DNA of 64,000 nucleotides, from contig CAYZFD010000001.1 of the NCBI GenBank assembly GCA_964477735.1, forward strand, positions 62,001-126,000, in the 5' to 3' direction. The notes beneath the pieces are model-generated. The model was not told where the DNA came from and did no database searches. It was given only the letters and a program-made list of their open reading frames with translations. Shown here piece after piece: positions 44,339 to 53,045 of the stretch; the stretch's first letter is position 1; every line of letters starts with the position of its first letter. The position numbers and the translations under genes are program-made. This DNA comes from CAYZFD01 sp964477735 (GTDB lineage: Bacteria > Bacteroidota > Bacteroidia > Flavobacteriales > Flavobacteriaceae).

Positions 44339-44724
44339 TGGTAGCGCTTGTTGTTTAGGAGTAGTGCAGTCATGTAGCTCACCCCAATAAAACCCACTAA
44401 AAGGCCAATTTCTGCATCAAAGTTGATGAGGTTGCTCGAGTCTAAAAGCGAATAACTTAAGCCCACCACAACTGTTAGGCCAAGCGTAATGGCTAAAGCT
44501 TCTAAATGAATTTTTCTTTCCAACTCATCAAAATTGTTAAAAAGACGGCGGTTGGCTAAAATCATTAATAGTCCGATTAAAAAATTCAATATGATGGCTA
44601 TCGGGGTTAAGATGGGTTGATTTTCCCAAATAAATTTTGGACCAAAAGTAGCCAAAGCTAGGGTGGCTACCCAGCTCCATGTCCAAACGGCCAATTGCAC
44701 GGTTCTCTTTTTTCTTTCTTGCAT
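44335..44724 (-). CDS. Small four-helix membrane protein paired with the XRE regulator
   Basis: 129 residues with four hydrophobic segments (about 12-28, 38-56, 76-94, 100-122) and a charged middle loop, NNFDELERKIHLEALA. It resembles the DUF2178-like membrane proteins that occur in tandem with short XRE regulators in Firmicutes and Bacteroidota. The job of the pair is unknown. First gene of the pair. Confidence 0.75.
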   Translation of the reverse strand: MQERKKRTVQLAVWTWSWVATLALATFGPKFIWENQPILTPIAIILNFLIGLLMILANRRLFNNFDELERKIHLEALAITLGLTVVVGLSYSLLDSSNLINFDAEIGLLVGFIGVSYMTALLLNNKRYQ

Positions 44725-44806
44725 TTTGTCAGTTTTTATTTACAAAAAGTAATGTTTACTTGACAAAACTAAAACTTTTTTGAATACAATCAAAATTTAA
44801 TTTCAA

Positions 44807-46333
44807 TTATGCGTCAACAACAACTTTATAGGTGGGATCCTCAAGAACGTTGACTTCGATAAGCGTGTCTGCTTTGTGCAACAATTTTTGACAATCAGGG
44901 CTAAGGTGTTTAAGATGAAGTGTTTTGCCGAGCTTCAAATATCGTTCGGTTAGTTTATTGAGCGCTTCAATGGCGGACATGTCCACGACACGACTTTCTC
45001 GGAAATCAATAATCACTTCATTGGGATCATTAATGACGTCAAATTTTTCTTGAAAGGCGGTAACAGAACCAAAAAACAAGGGGCCATAAATTTCATAATG
45101 TTTCCTACCGTTTTCGTCTAAATGTTTTCTTGCACGAATTCTTTTGGCATTGTCCCAGGCAAACACAAGTGCTGCAATAATGACTCCAACGACAACAGCA
45201 AGTGCCAAATTGTGTAGAAAAACGGTGACTAAAGTTACGAGCACCATGACAAGCACATCGGACTTTGGCATTTTGTTAAAAGTTTTTAGGCTGGCCCATT
45301 CAAAAGTTCCTATAGAGACCATAATCATTAGTCCAACTAGGGCTGCCATGGGCACTTTTTCTATAAGAGAGGAGCCAAACATCACAAACATGAGTAACAT
45401 AATTGAGGCCACAATACCCGAGAGTCGTGCCCTTGCTCCATTAGAGACATTGATGAGGCTTTGGCCAATCATGGCACAGCCACCCATCCCAGAAAAAAGT
45501 CCTGACAGTATGTTGGCAACGCCTTGGGCCACAGCTTCTTTGTTGCCGCTTCCGCGGGTTTCGGTAATTTCATCGACAATATTGAGGGTGAGCAAGCTTT
45601 CGATTAGTCCCACGCCAGCCACTATAGCGGCAAAGGGAAAAATGATGCTTAAGGTTTCAAAGTTGAGCGGAACTTTAGGCAGATGAAAAGGAGGAAAAGA
45701 ACCCTGTATTGAGGCTAAATCACCAACAGTTTTGGTTTCAATCTCAAAAAAAGTAACCAATCCAAAGATGACCAAAATGGCGGTAAGCGAAGCCGGGATG
45801 GCTTTTGTGATTTTGGGCAATCCAAAAATAACACCCATTGTTAAACAAACTAACCCCAGCAAAACATAGAGTTCCTGGCCTTGGAGCCACTGCCCTGAAG
45901 GGTCCTTGAACTGGTCGAGCTGCGACATGAATATGATAATGGCCAAGCCATTTACGAAACCAAAAATAACAGGATGGGGCACGAGCCGTATAAATTTCCC
46001 TAGACGGAGGCTTCCTGCAATAAACTGCAATAGGCCTGCAAGAATGATGGTAGCAAAAACATATTCAACGCCAAAGTCTTTAACCAACACCACCAAAACC
46101 ACGGCCACTGCACCTGTGGCTCCTGAGATCATTCCAGGACGGCCGCCAAATATGGAGGTAATCAATCCCATAACAAAAGCCGCATAGAGTCCTGTTAAGG
46201 GAGAAAGTCCCGCAATGAGCGCAAAAGCAACAGCTTCTGGCACCAACGCAAGGGCCACTGTGAGGCCAGATAGAATTTCGGTTCTATAATTAACTTTTAA
46301 AGAAAGATCGAAGAGGTTGAATACTTTTCGCAT
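44807..46333 (-). CDS. SulP-family anion transporter with STAS domain
   Basis: 508 residues from the ATG at 46333; an in-frame TTG six codons upstream is less likely. About 11-12 membrane segments, with the family motif GLTVALALVPEAVAFALIAGLSPLTGLYAAF, then GMGGCAMIGQSLINVSNGARARLSG in the second half. The C-terminal STAS domain (about 410-500) has the phospho-site-like region VVDMSAIEALNKL. The substrate is bicarbonate, sulfate or another anion; no sulfur-assimilation gene lies nearby to decide. Confidence 0.92.
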   Translation of the reverse strand: MRKVFNLFDLSLKVNYRTEILSGLTVALALVPEAVAFALIAGLSPLTGLYAAFVMGLITSIFGGRPGMISGATGAVAVVLVVLVKDFGVEYVFATIILAGLLQFIAGSLRLGKFIRLVPHPVIFGFVNGLAIIIFMSQLDQFKDPSGQWLQGQELYVLLGLVCLTMGVIFGLPKITKAIPASLTAILVIFGLVTFFEIETKTVGDLASIQGSFPPFHLPKVPLNFETLSIIFPFAAIVAGVGLIESLLTLNIVDEITETRGSGNKEAVAQGVANILSGLFSGMGGCAMIGQSLINVSNGARARLSGIVASIMLLMFVMFGSSLIEKVPMAALVGLMIMVSIGTFEWASLKTFNKMPKSDVLVMVLVTLVTVFLHNLALAVVVGVIIAALVFAWDNAKRIRARKHLDENGRKHYEIYGPLFFGSVTAFQEKFDVINDPNEVIIDFRESRVVDMSAIEALNKLTERYLKLGKTLHLKHLSPDCQKLLHKADTLIEVNVLEDPTYKVVVDA

Positions 46334-46475
46334 AATAGTGTTTTTGTGCAAAGGCGTTTGTGCCTAAAAAGTGGCAAAACTAAGAAATCTTAAAGGTTTT
46401 GGCGCTAAGCCCCGTCCCTATAGTGTGTCTTAAACAAATTTGATTAACTTTACATCTAAACTTTAATTCGATCCT

Positions 46476-46670
46476 ATGGAAGCTACTTATACCTGTTCGC
46501 AATGTGGAATGGCCGTTAAGGCACAATGTGCTAAATGCAATACACCCTTAGAAAATGGTGTGCTCGTTCTTGAAGACGGAACAAGTGTGCAAATTTCTCA
46601 ATGTCCAAGTTGCGAAGGAAAAATCAAATCTCCTCAATGTTGTGGCGCAGACATGACCTGTGCAAATTAA
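46476..46670 (+). CDS. Cysteine-rich mini-protein, zinc-ribbon-like
   Basis: 64 residues holding nine cysteines in a regular layout: CSQC (7-10), CAKC (18-21), CPSC (43-46), CC (54-55) and C62. The two CxxC pairs at each end of a beta segment (GVLVLEDGTSVQISQ) look like a zinc ribbon, followed by an extra CC...C group. Divergent from sulP with 142 bp between. Small, but composition and ATG context support a real gene. Function unknown. Confidence 0.75.
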   Translation: MEATYTCSQCGMAVKAQCAKCNTPLENGVLVLEDGTSVQISQCPSCEGKIKSPQCCGADMTCAN

Positions 46671-47072
46671 CCGTCATTGAATACACTTCGCATTTAGGCT
46701 ACTTTTTTTAAATCTTTAACTGCAATTTGTGAAACAACTGTTGTGCATGTTCACAATGGTCTAATGTTGCTCAATTCAGACATTGAATTTATCAACACTA
46801 CAACAAACTAGTTAAACAAAATTTAGATCACACATTTCGTTTAGAACAAAAGCTTCCTTCAAAATATTTTAAGAAATCTTGCACAGTTTTTCATAAATAA
46901 AAGCAATGTGATTCAAAGATTTTAAAGCTATTTTTTTAGAAATTTTGTTTTATTTAACAAAAAAAGAGCGAATTATTTGTTTATGTAATCGATTACTTTT
47001 TATATTTAACCAAATTTTCAAATAATTTTTTTGACTACTAGTCAATCAATTAACAACAACGTAATATATATT
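46671..47072. other. Non-coding region upstream of the pectin methylesterase gene
   Basis: 402 bp, very AT-rich, with no open frame of coding character. It holds the palindromic operator at 46985-46996 and a TTTG (46976-46979) that could belong to a -7 element. I see no tRNA, riboswitch or strong hairpin. Confidence 0.7.
46985..46996. promoter_or_regulatory. LacI-type palindromic operator, pectin methylesterase promoter
   Basis: GTAATCGATTAC is a perfect 12-bp palindrome with a central CG, the usual shape of LacI-family operators. It lies 77 bp before the esterase ATG. A near-copy is found in front of kduI. The matching regulator is not in the window. Confidence 0.6.
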
Positions 47073-50000
47073 ATGAAAAACATTTTTTACTTCTTTACGC
47101 TAATGACAAGTATGTTTGTGTCTTTTGCACAGACTAGCTTGTCTAATGCTACCGCAGGAGCAACAATTACTTACGATTTTGCCAATGGTTTAACAATATC
47201 GGGAGATACGTCTAGGTTGGACAGCTTTCAAACAGCCGACAATCTTGTAGGCTTTACGAGTGTGAACACCAACAACGATAGAAAGTTTTGGTGGCATGAT
47301 ACTCAGCATGGGGTTAATTTTTATGTAAACAACACAGTTGAAATTTCAGTTGCTGGACGTGCACAAATCACTTTTTATACGTGTACCTATGGAGGGCCAA
47401 ACACTTTCATCGAATTTTCGGATGCCTCTGGAAATGTTTTGGGCACTGTTCGAGCAGACAACAGGGGTGACACAGATGGGCAAGGATTTACCTTCGACTA
47501 TACTGGTCAAGCAGGCATTGTTACTGCTACTTTTGTTGGAGATGACAAAGCCATCTATATTCATGGATTAAAAGTTGAAAATTCAAACGGTTTAGCTGAT
47601 GTTTGGGACTTTGGCGCAGAACAATTGGATGCCAATTTGTATGACAATATGCTCGATGTGGCCACCATTAATGGATGGTATGACGCTGCGATTACGCCTG
47701 GTTCAAACGGCAACACTTTACCAGATTTTACAGTTGGTGCCGTTTCATGGGTAGGAAATCCTGCAAGTGATCGTTTGAGAACTACAAACACCAGTTTAAC
47801 CAGAAAAGATGAAAACATCTATGGGGCCACCGATGCCACAGGACTTGTGTATGCCAATGGGACCACTGACGGATCGATTCGTTATTTTACGATTGACGCT
47901 CAAGAAAACGATGAAATCACATTCAAAGCTAGGTCTGGAAATAGTGGCGGAAATTTAAGATTCCATTTGGTTTCAGACCCTACGGTTCAAGATGAATTTT
48001 CTGAAAACTTGGGTGATATTAAAGATCATACATTTGTGGCCAAGCAAACAGGCACCTACAAATTATATGATGCTGCTGATAAATTGATTGTTTATAGAAT
48101 CACTCAAAAGGAAGCAAACTACAAATTACTTTCAGGAACTGTTGATGTTTCAGCAGCAGGTGGAATACCCTCAGATTTTCAGATTGTTTTCACCAATCAA
48201 TTTGGAGAGGAATGGGCCGTAACACCTTCTGGAGGCAACTATAGTGTGAGCATTCCTGAAGGGCAAAACTACACATATAGCTTATCCAATGCTCCAGGCT
48301 ATCAGTTTCAACTTGCTGCATCAGCAACTCCTAGTTTTACTTATGACGCTAGTGTAACAGGATTAAATATTGCAATAGAAGCTGTTAAAGCTAAAGTTTG
48401 GGACTTTGGCGCCGAGCAATTTGATGCCAATTTGTTTGAAAACATGCTCGATGTGGCCACCATTAATGCATGGTATGACGCTGCGATTACGCCTGGTTCA
48501 AACGGCAACACTTTACCAGATTTTACAGTTGGTGCCGTTTCATGGGTAGGAAATCCTGCAAGTGATCGTTTGAGAACTACAAACACCAGTTTAACCAGAA
48601 AAGATGAAAACATCTATGGGGCCACCGATGCCACAGGACTTGTGTATGCCAATGGGACCACTGACGGATCGATTCGTTATTTTACGATTGACGCTCAAGA
48701 AAACGATGAAATCACATTCAAAGCTAGGTCTGGAAATAGTGGCGGAAATTTAAGATTCCATTTGGTTTCAGACCCTACGGTTCAAGATGAATTTTCTGAA
48801 AACTTGGGTGATATTAAAGATCATACATTTGTGGCCAAGCAAACAGGCACCTACAAATTATATGATGCTGCTGATAAATTGATTGTTTATAGAATCACTC
48901 AAAAACAACCCATTTACCAAACCCTAACAGGGGCTGTTGACGTGAGTTTAGCACCTGGAATCCCTGCCAATTACGGGATTGTTTTTACAAACGAATTTGG
49001 AAAACCTTTCACCGCGACCATGTCTGGGGGCAGTTATAGCGCCACCCTACCTTCGGGTTATGATTATCAAATTTCTCTTGAAAACGCCAATGGCTACGTA
49101 TTGTCTGTTACAGAAGTTGCCGTAGATGAAACCACCAAAGTACTCAATTTGGCTATTGTCAAAGCGGTTGTTTATCAAGTTTCAGGATCCATTTCTGGTC
49201 TAGGCTCAGACATAAGCAATTTGGCACTGACCTACGCAGCAGATCCAGCCGCAGGAAAACTTTTTGTGCCTAAGCCCAAAATTAATGCAGCCGCAGGTAC
49301 TTACACTGTAGAACTAGAGGCCAACGTTGCCTATACCATCACAGCAAGTGGGGTTAACGATTACACGCTAAGTCCAGAGACGATCACTATTGGTGAAGCA
49401 GCCGAAACGGCTAATCTCACCTTTACGGAGAAACCTAAATATGCCATTACCATCACTTCCGATGATTTGGATGCCACACAATTAGGAAAGTTGGCGCTAA
49501 CGTTCACAAACGTCAATGAAACAGGCTACGAATACACTTTTGCGGACGTATCTACAGTTGAGCTTCGTGACGGAACCTATACTTTAAGCTATTCAGGTTT
49601 GGATGAATATCCGCTAGAAATGGCCCTCACCTCCAACCTAACCGTTGATGGTGCCGCAGGATCTAAAAACCTGAGCTTTAACAAAGTAACAAATTGGAGT
49701 TTTGATGACAGGGTTATTGTCCTTGCCGACACGCATTACAAAGGACTTCAGCTCACACAAGTGAAAAATGAAATTGCAAAAGGTCATGTAGGGGTTAGCA
49801 CTGCTGCCACGATCAAAGTCCCTGTTGGGGTTAATGAAAAAATGACAGTGAGCTATTATTATGCAGCCAACTTCTCAATCGATGGAGGCACTGCAATTAC
49901 AACCTCATCGGGAAGCACTTCAGTGATTGAAACCGCAGAATACATCAACACAGGAGCAGCTGCAACTTATGTCACCTTGACTTTTGGAGGAACCACCTAC

Positions 50001-52058
50001 ATCACCAACATCAACGTTGATAGGATTGTTCCTTACAAAGAAGTGGTCACTGTGGGTGTTGATAAAGACTATCTCACAATAAATGGAGCTATCGAAGACA
50101 TCAACAAAATGGTGAGAACTGAAACTCAGCGTGTAACCGTTTTGATTGATCCAGGAAACTACGAGGAAATGGTCGTCATCTCAAGCCCAAATATCACATT
50201 CAAAAACGCCGCATCGATGCCTAGTATCGCTTTGGCTAACCAAGGCGTTGATATTGACGACAATGCCGTAAGAATTACTTCATATTATGGCTTTGGCTAC
50301 CATTATTATAGCCAGGGAGATGACAACAAATGGAATGCTGAAGTTTTAGAAGTAAATAAAGCCAACGGATATCGTTCAAATGATAATGTTTCTGGAACGA
50401 CTAAGGCCTCATATTGGAATGCCACAGTGGTTGTGAGCAGCACAGGATTTACTGCGGAAGACATCATCTTCGAAAACTCATTCAACCAATACATTTCACT
50501 TAAAGAATCACAAGATGTTGTTGTTGAGGGCAATGGCACTAAAGGGCCTAGGCCAACAACAGTCGGAGATGTTTCTGTTCAAAACCGAAGCTTTGTAGAA
50601 CGTGCAGCAGCCATAGGAATTGCTGGCGGAGCAGACAAAGTTGTCCTTAACAATTGTCGTGTGGTTGGTCGTCAAGATGCCTTCTTCGGAAACCGCGGTG
50701 CGCGAGTAGCCGTATATCGAGGTGCCATGATGGGGGCTGTTGATTACATTTTTGGTGGCATGACAGCGGTGTTCTATCACACAGACTTTGTGCTCAATAC
50801 CAGTGATACTGCAGGTGATGCAGCCTACATTACTGCAGCACAACAAGATGGTGGTCGAGGATATCTGATGTATGAATGTAATGTTATTTCAACAATTCCA
50901 GAAGTTGAAACAGCTTCATTATATGGGGCCAAACCAGGATACTTTGGTCGTCCATGGCAAGCCAACACAAGTGAAGTGGTGTTCTATAAAACCAAAATTG
51001 ATACGTCAACCTACCCAGGTGACGAAGGTAAATCTCTAATTTCTGCAGAGGGATGGACAAGCTCACTTGGCGGAGAGTCTGCAGGAATGTATGAATTTCA
51101 GACGGTTGAGAAATCTGGAGTTGACAACACTGCAAGTCGTGCGAGTTGGGCCACGCTGCTCACAACTCCAACCCTCAACGATGGAACTGACATCACCACT
51201 TTTAACTTCACCAAAGGCAGCGACGATTGGGATCCATTCCCAGCCCTTAGAGCTGCTGATGATACCGACGGCGACACCATCGTTGATTTAGATGAAATTG
51301 AAAATGGTACAGATCCATCAAAAGCAGACACCGATGGCGACGGAAAAGATGATGCCGAAGAAGGCCTAACAGATTTCGACGGAGATGGCATTATTGATGC
51401 TTTAGAATCTAGCACAAATGACGAAGACGGCGACGGTTTGGCCGATGAAAAAGACGTGGACAATCTTGATCCTCTTTCTGATTCTGATGGCGATGGCTAT
51501 TTAGATTATGATGAAACCACTCAAAATCAAAGTGATGCGAACGATGCCACCTCTGTTCCGCTTGACACTGATGGGGATGGAACATCAAACCTGAATGACG
51601 ACGACGATGATGATGACGGTTTAACTGATGCACAAGAAGCCTTGATTGGATCGAATCCTACCTTGGTTGACTCTGATGGCGATGGTGTTAATGATTTAAT
51701 AGACAACTGTCCCACCACCAGCAACGCCGATCAGTCAGATCTTGATTTCGATGGAATTGGAGACGTTTGTGATGATTTAAAAATTACAGCATCTCAAGCC
51801 ATCACTCCCAATGGCGATGGCATTAACGACACTTGGTTGGTGGAAAATATTCTCAACCATCCAAAGAGCGTGATCCGTGTCTATAACCGTTGGGGTGCTG
51901 AGGTTTTCTCAGTTGTTAATTACCAAAACGATTGGGATGGTCGTCGCAATACAGACAGCGCCTCTAGGCTGCCTAGCGGGTCATACTACTACACCATTGA
52001 TTTAGATGGTGATGGCTCACCAGAAGACAAGGGATGGATTTATATAGCGTCGAACTAA
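47073..52058 (+). CDS. Giant type IX-secreted pectin methylesterase (CE8) with repeated N-terminal modules
   Basis: 1661 residues from the ATG giving MKNIFYFFTLMTSMFVSFAQ (signal peptide). Order: an N-terminal beta module (about 23-175); two near-identical 170-residue modules beginning WDFGAEQ (177-346 and 442-611), each followed by a ~90-residue beta domain; further beta domains; CE8 at ~991-1390; Asp-rich thrombospondin type-3 calcium repeats (1396-1569); and a type-B type IX secretion domain starting ITPNGDGINDTW (1570-1661). CE8 residues are Q1201-D1202 (GRQDAFFGN), D1224 (AVDYIFGG), and R1293 and W1295 (GRPW). It removes methyl groups from homogalacturonan outside the cell. The next gene is its probable PorP/SprF partner. 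Confidence 0.92.
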   Translation: MKNIFYFFTLMTSMFVSFAQTSLSNATAGATITYDFANGLTISGDTSRLDSFQTADNLVGFTSVNTNNDRKFWWHDTQHGVNFYVNNTVEISVAGRAQITFYTCTYGGPNTFIEFSDASGNVLGTVRADNRGDTDGQGFTFDYTGQAGIVTATFVGDDKAIYIHGLKVENSNGLADVWDFGAEQLDANLYDNMLDVATINGWYDAAITPGSNGNTLPDFTVGAVSWVGNPASDRLRTTNTSLTRKDENIYGATDATGLVYANGTTDGSIRYFTIDAQENDEITFKARSGNSGGNLRFHLVSDPTVQDEFSENLGDIKDHTFVAKQTGTYKLYDAADKLIVYRITQKEANYKLLSGTVDVSAAGGIPSDFQIVFTNQFGEEWAVTPSGGNYSVSIPEGQNYTYSLSNAPGYQFQLAASATPSFTYDASVTGLNIAIEAVKAKVWDFGAEQFDANLFENMLDVATINAWYDAAITPGSNGNTLPDFTVGAVSWVGNPASDRLRTTNTSLTRKDENIYGATDATGLVYANGTTDGSIRYFTIDAQENDEITFKARSGNSGGNLRFHLVSDPTVQDEFSENLGDIKDHTFVAKQTGTYKLYDAADKLIVYRITQKQPIYQTLTGAVDVSLAPGIPANYGIVFTNEFGKPFTATMSGGSYSATLPSGYDYQISLENANGYVLSVTEVAVDETTKVLNLAIVKAVVYQVSGSISGLGSDISNLALTYAADPAAGKLFVPKPKINAAAGTYTVELEANVAYTITASGVNDYTLSPETITIGEAAETANLTFTEKPKYAITITSDDLDATQLGKLALTFTNVNETGYEYTFADVSTVELRDGTYTLSYSGLDEYPLEMALTSNLTVDGAAGSKNLSFNKVTNWSFDDRVIVLADTHYKGLQLTQVKNEIAKGHVGVSTAATIKVPVGVNEKMTVSYYYAANFSIDGGTAITTSSGSTSVIETAEYINTGAAATYVTLTFGGTTYITNINVDRIVPYKEVVTVGVDKDYLTINGAIEDINKMVRTETQRVTVLIDPGNYEEMVVISSPNITFKNAASMPSIALANQGVDIDDNAVRITSYYGFGYHYYSQGDDNKWNAEVLEVNKANGYRSNDNVSGTTKASYWNATVVVSSTGFTAEDIIFENSFNQYISLKESQDVVVEGNGTKGPRPTTVGDVSVQNRSFVERAAAIGIAGGADKVVLNNCRVVGRQDAFFGNRGARVAVYRGAMMGAVDYIFGGMTAVFYHTDFVLNTSDTAGDAAYITAAQQDGGRGYLMYECNVISTIPEVETASLYGAKPGYFGRPWQANTSEVVFYKTKIDTSTYPGDEGKSLISAEGWTSSLGGESAGMYEFQTVEKSGVDNTASRASWATLLTTPTLNDGTDITTFNFTKGSDDWDPFPALRAADDTDGDTIVDLDEIENGTDPSKADTDGDGKDDAEEGLTDFDGDGIIDALESSTNDEDGDGLADEKDVDNLDPLSDSDGDGYLDYDETTQNQSDANDATSVPLDTDGDGTSNLNDDDDDDDGLTDAQEALIGSNPTLVDSDGDGVNDLIDNCPTTSNADQSDLDFDGIGDVCDDLKITASQAITPNGDGINDTWLVENILNHPKSVIRVYNRWGAEVFSVVNYQNDWDGRRNTDSASRLPSGSYYYTIDLDGDGSPEDKGWIYIASN
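47601..48109 (+). repeat. Intragenic repeat copy 1 (509 bp)
   Basis: Pairs with 48396-48904 at an offset of 795 bp. The last 435 bp (47675-48109) are identical base for base by eye; the few differences are in the first 74 bp. Confidence 0.95.
48396..48904 (+). repeat. Intragenic repeat copy 2 (509 bp)
   Basis: Second copy of 47601-48109. It differs at about seven positions near its start (for example GGA to GCA at 48469) and is identical from 48470 onward. Confidence 0.95.
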
Positions 52059-52080
52059 GTTGAATTTTTAAACACAGAAA

Positions 52081-52965
52081 ATGAAAAAATTAAAATTATA
52101 TACCACTGCACTTTTTTTAGGAGTCATGACCTTTTCATGGTCTCAGCAAGAAAGCTCTGTTTATCAGTTCAATGACTTGATGCTGATTTACAACCCAGCT
52201 TATGCAGGCACCAGCACACAAGCAAACATTACCACCGCCTATGTTAAAGAATGGGCGGGGGTAGCTTTGTCTCCCGAAACGAAATTCTTAAGCTATGATA
52301 AGGCCCTAGGTAAGGGCTTGGGCTTGGGACTTTCGGTGATCAACGACAACACATTTGTGGAAACACAAAACCTTTTGTCGTTAGACTTTTCATTTAAAAT
52401 CCAGGTTAGTGAAGAAACAGATTTGTTTTTTGGATTAAGAGCTACAGGAATGTTTTACAACCTCAATGCTAGCGGACTTGAGACATTGAGCAGCGTCTCT
52501 GATCCAAGTTTGGTTGACATTAGCTTATTCAAACCCAACATGGGCTTTGGATTTCACCTCAAAAACCACAAATGGAATATGGCGTTGTCGATTCCTCGTT
52601 TTTTCAATACCAGCCGCATCTCAGAAGAAAATGGGATTGCATTGTTGTCCACGGGTAAAACCCACGTCTATGGATCAGCCAGTTATAACTTTGCCCTCGA
52701 TGGCGCAAACACTTTTGTGCTAAGACCTGGAGTGTTCTTTAGATATGCCGGCGGAATTCCAATTTCTACTGACCTTAACGCCACCTTAATTTATAATCAA
52801 AAAGTTGAGTTTGGGGCGACTTATAGAGTGGACAGTAATTTTGCCGCATTATATGCCGTTCAAGTTTCACCAAAATTTAAATTGGGTGTAGCCTATGGCA
52901 TGAGTGCACGAGATTTGCAGGACATAGATAGTAATTATGAGTTTATGCTCAAATATAGCTTTTAG
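52081..52965 (+). CDS. PorP/SprF-family type IX secretion partner
   Basis: 294 residues with a signal peptide (MKKLKLYTTALFLGVMTFSWSQ). The family start, QFNDLMLIYNPAYAGTS, is followed by alternating outer-membrane beta strands ending in FMLKYSF. SprF-like proteins are needed for export and surface attachment of proteins with type-B C-terminal domains, and their genes usually follow the client gene. That is the case here, with 22 nt after the esterase stop. A hairpin terminator follows. Confidence 0.92.
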   Translation: MKKLKLYTTALFLGVMTFSWSQQESSVYQFNDLMLIYNPAYAGTSTQANITTAYVKEWAGVALSPETKFLSYDKALGKGLGLGLSVINDNTFVETQNLLSLDFSFKIQVSEETDLFFGLRATGMFYNLNASGLETLSSVSDPSLVDISLFKPNMGFGFHLKNHKWNMALSIPRFFNTSRISEENGIALLSTGKTHVYGSASYNFALDGANTFVLRPGVFFRYAGGIPISTDLNATLIYNQKVEFGATYRVDSNFAALYAVQVSPKFKLGVAYGMSARDLQDIDSNYEFMLKYSF

Positions 52966-52988
52966 TCAAGCAGTTTATTAATTTTAAC

Positions 52989-53035
52989 ACACCTAATCTA
53001 TCGAGCAAAGATGCTTTTTAGGTTAGGTGTTTTTT
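52989..53035 (+). terminator. Terminator after the PorP/SprF gene
   Basis: ACACCTAA (52989-52996) pairs with TTAGGTGT (53023-53030), enclosing a smaller hairpin AGCA/TGCT, and a T-run follows. It ends the esterase-PorP unit just before the lyase gene. Confidence 0.6.
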
Positions 53036-53045
53036 CCCGCTTAAC

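Noticed and set aside
44335..44724. Toxin-antitoxin system with the XRE gene
   Set aside because: The partner is a four-helix membrane protein without toxin motifs; it fits the known XRE/membrane-protein pairs better.
45144..45686. Open frame of 180 codons on the plus strand
   Set aside because: It is antisense to the membrane-spanning part of sulP and reads as a Thr/Ser-rich shadow of Leu/Val codons.
47031..47072. Upstream TTG start for the esterase
   Set aside because: It would put 14 polar residues before the signal peptide; the ATG at 47073 starts the signal peptide properly.
51098..51724. Three overlapping minus-strand frames rich in Ser or His
   Set aside because: They are antisense to the Asp-codon-rich calcium repeats of the esterase gene; composition is a codon shadow.
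51259..51780. CRISPR-like or microsatellite repeats
   Set aside because: The GATGGCGATGG-type repetition encodes DxDGDG calcium repeats in frame with variable spacing; no spacers.
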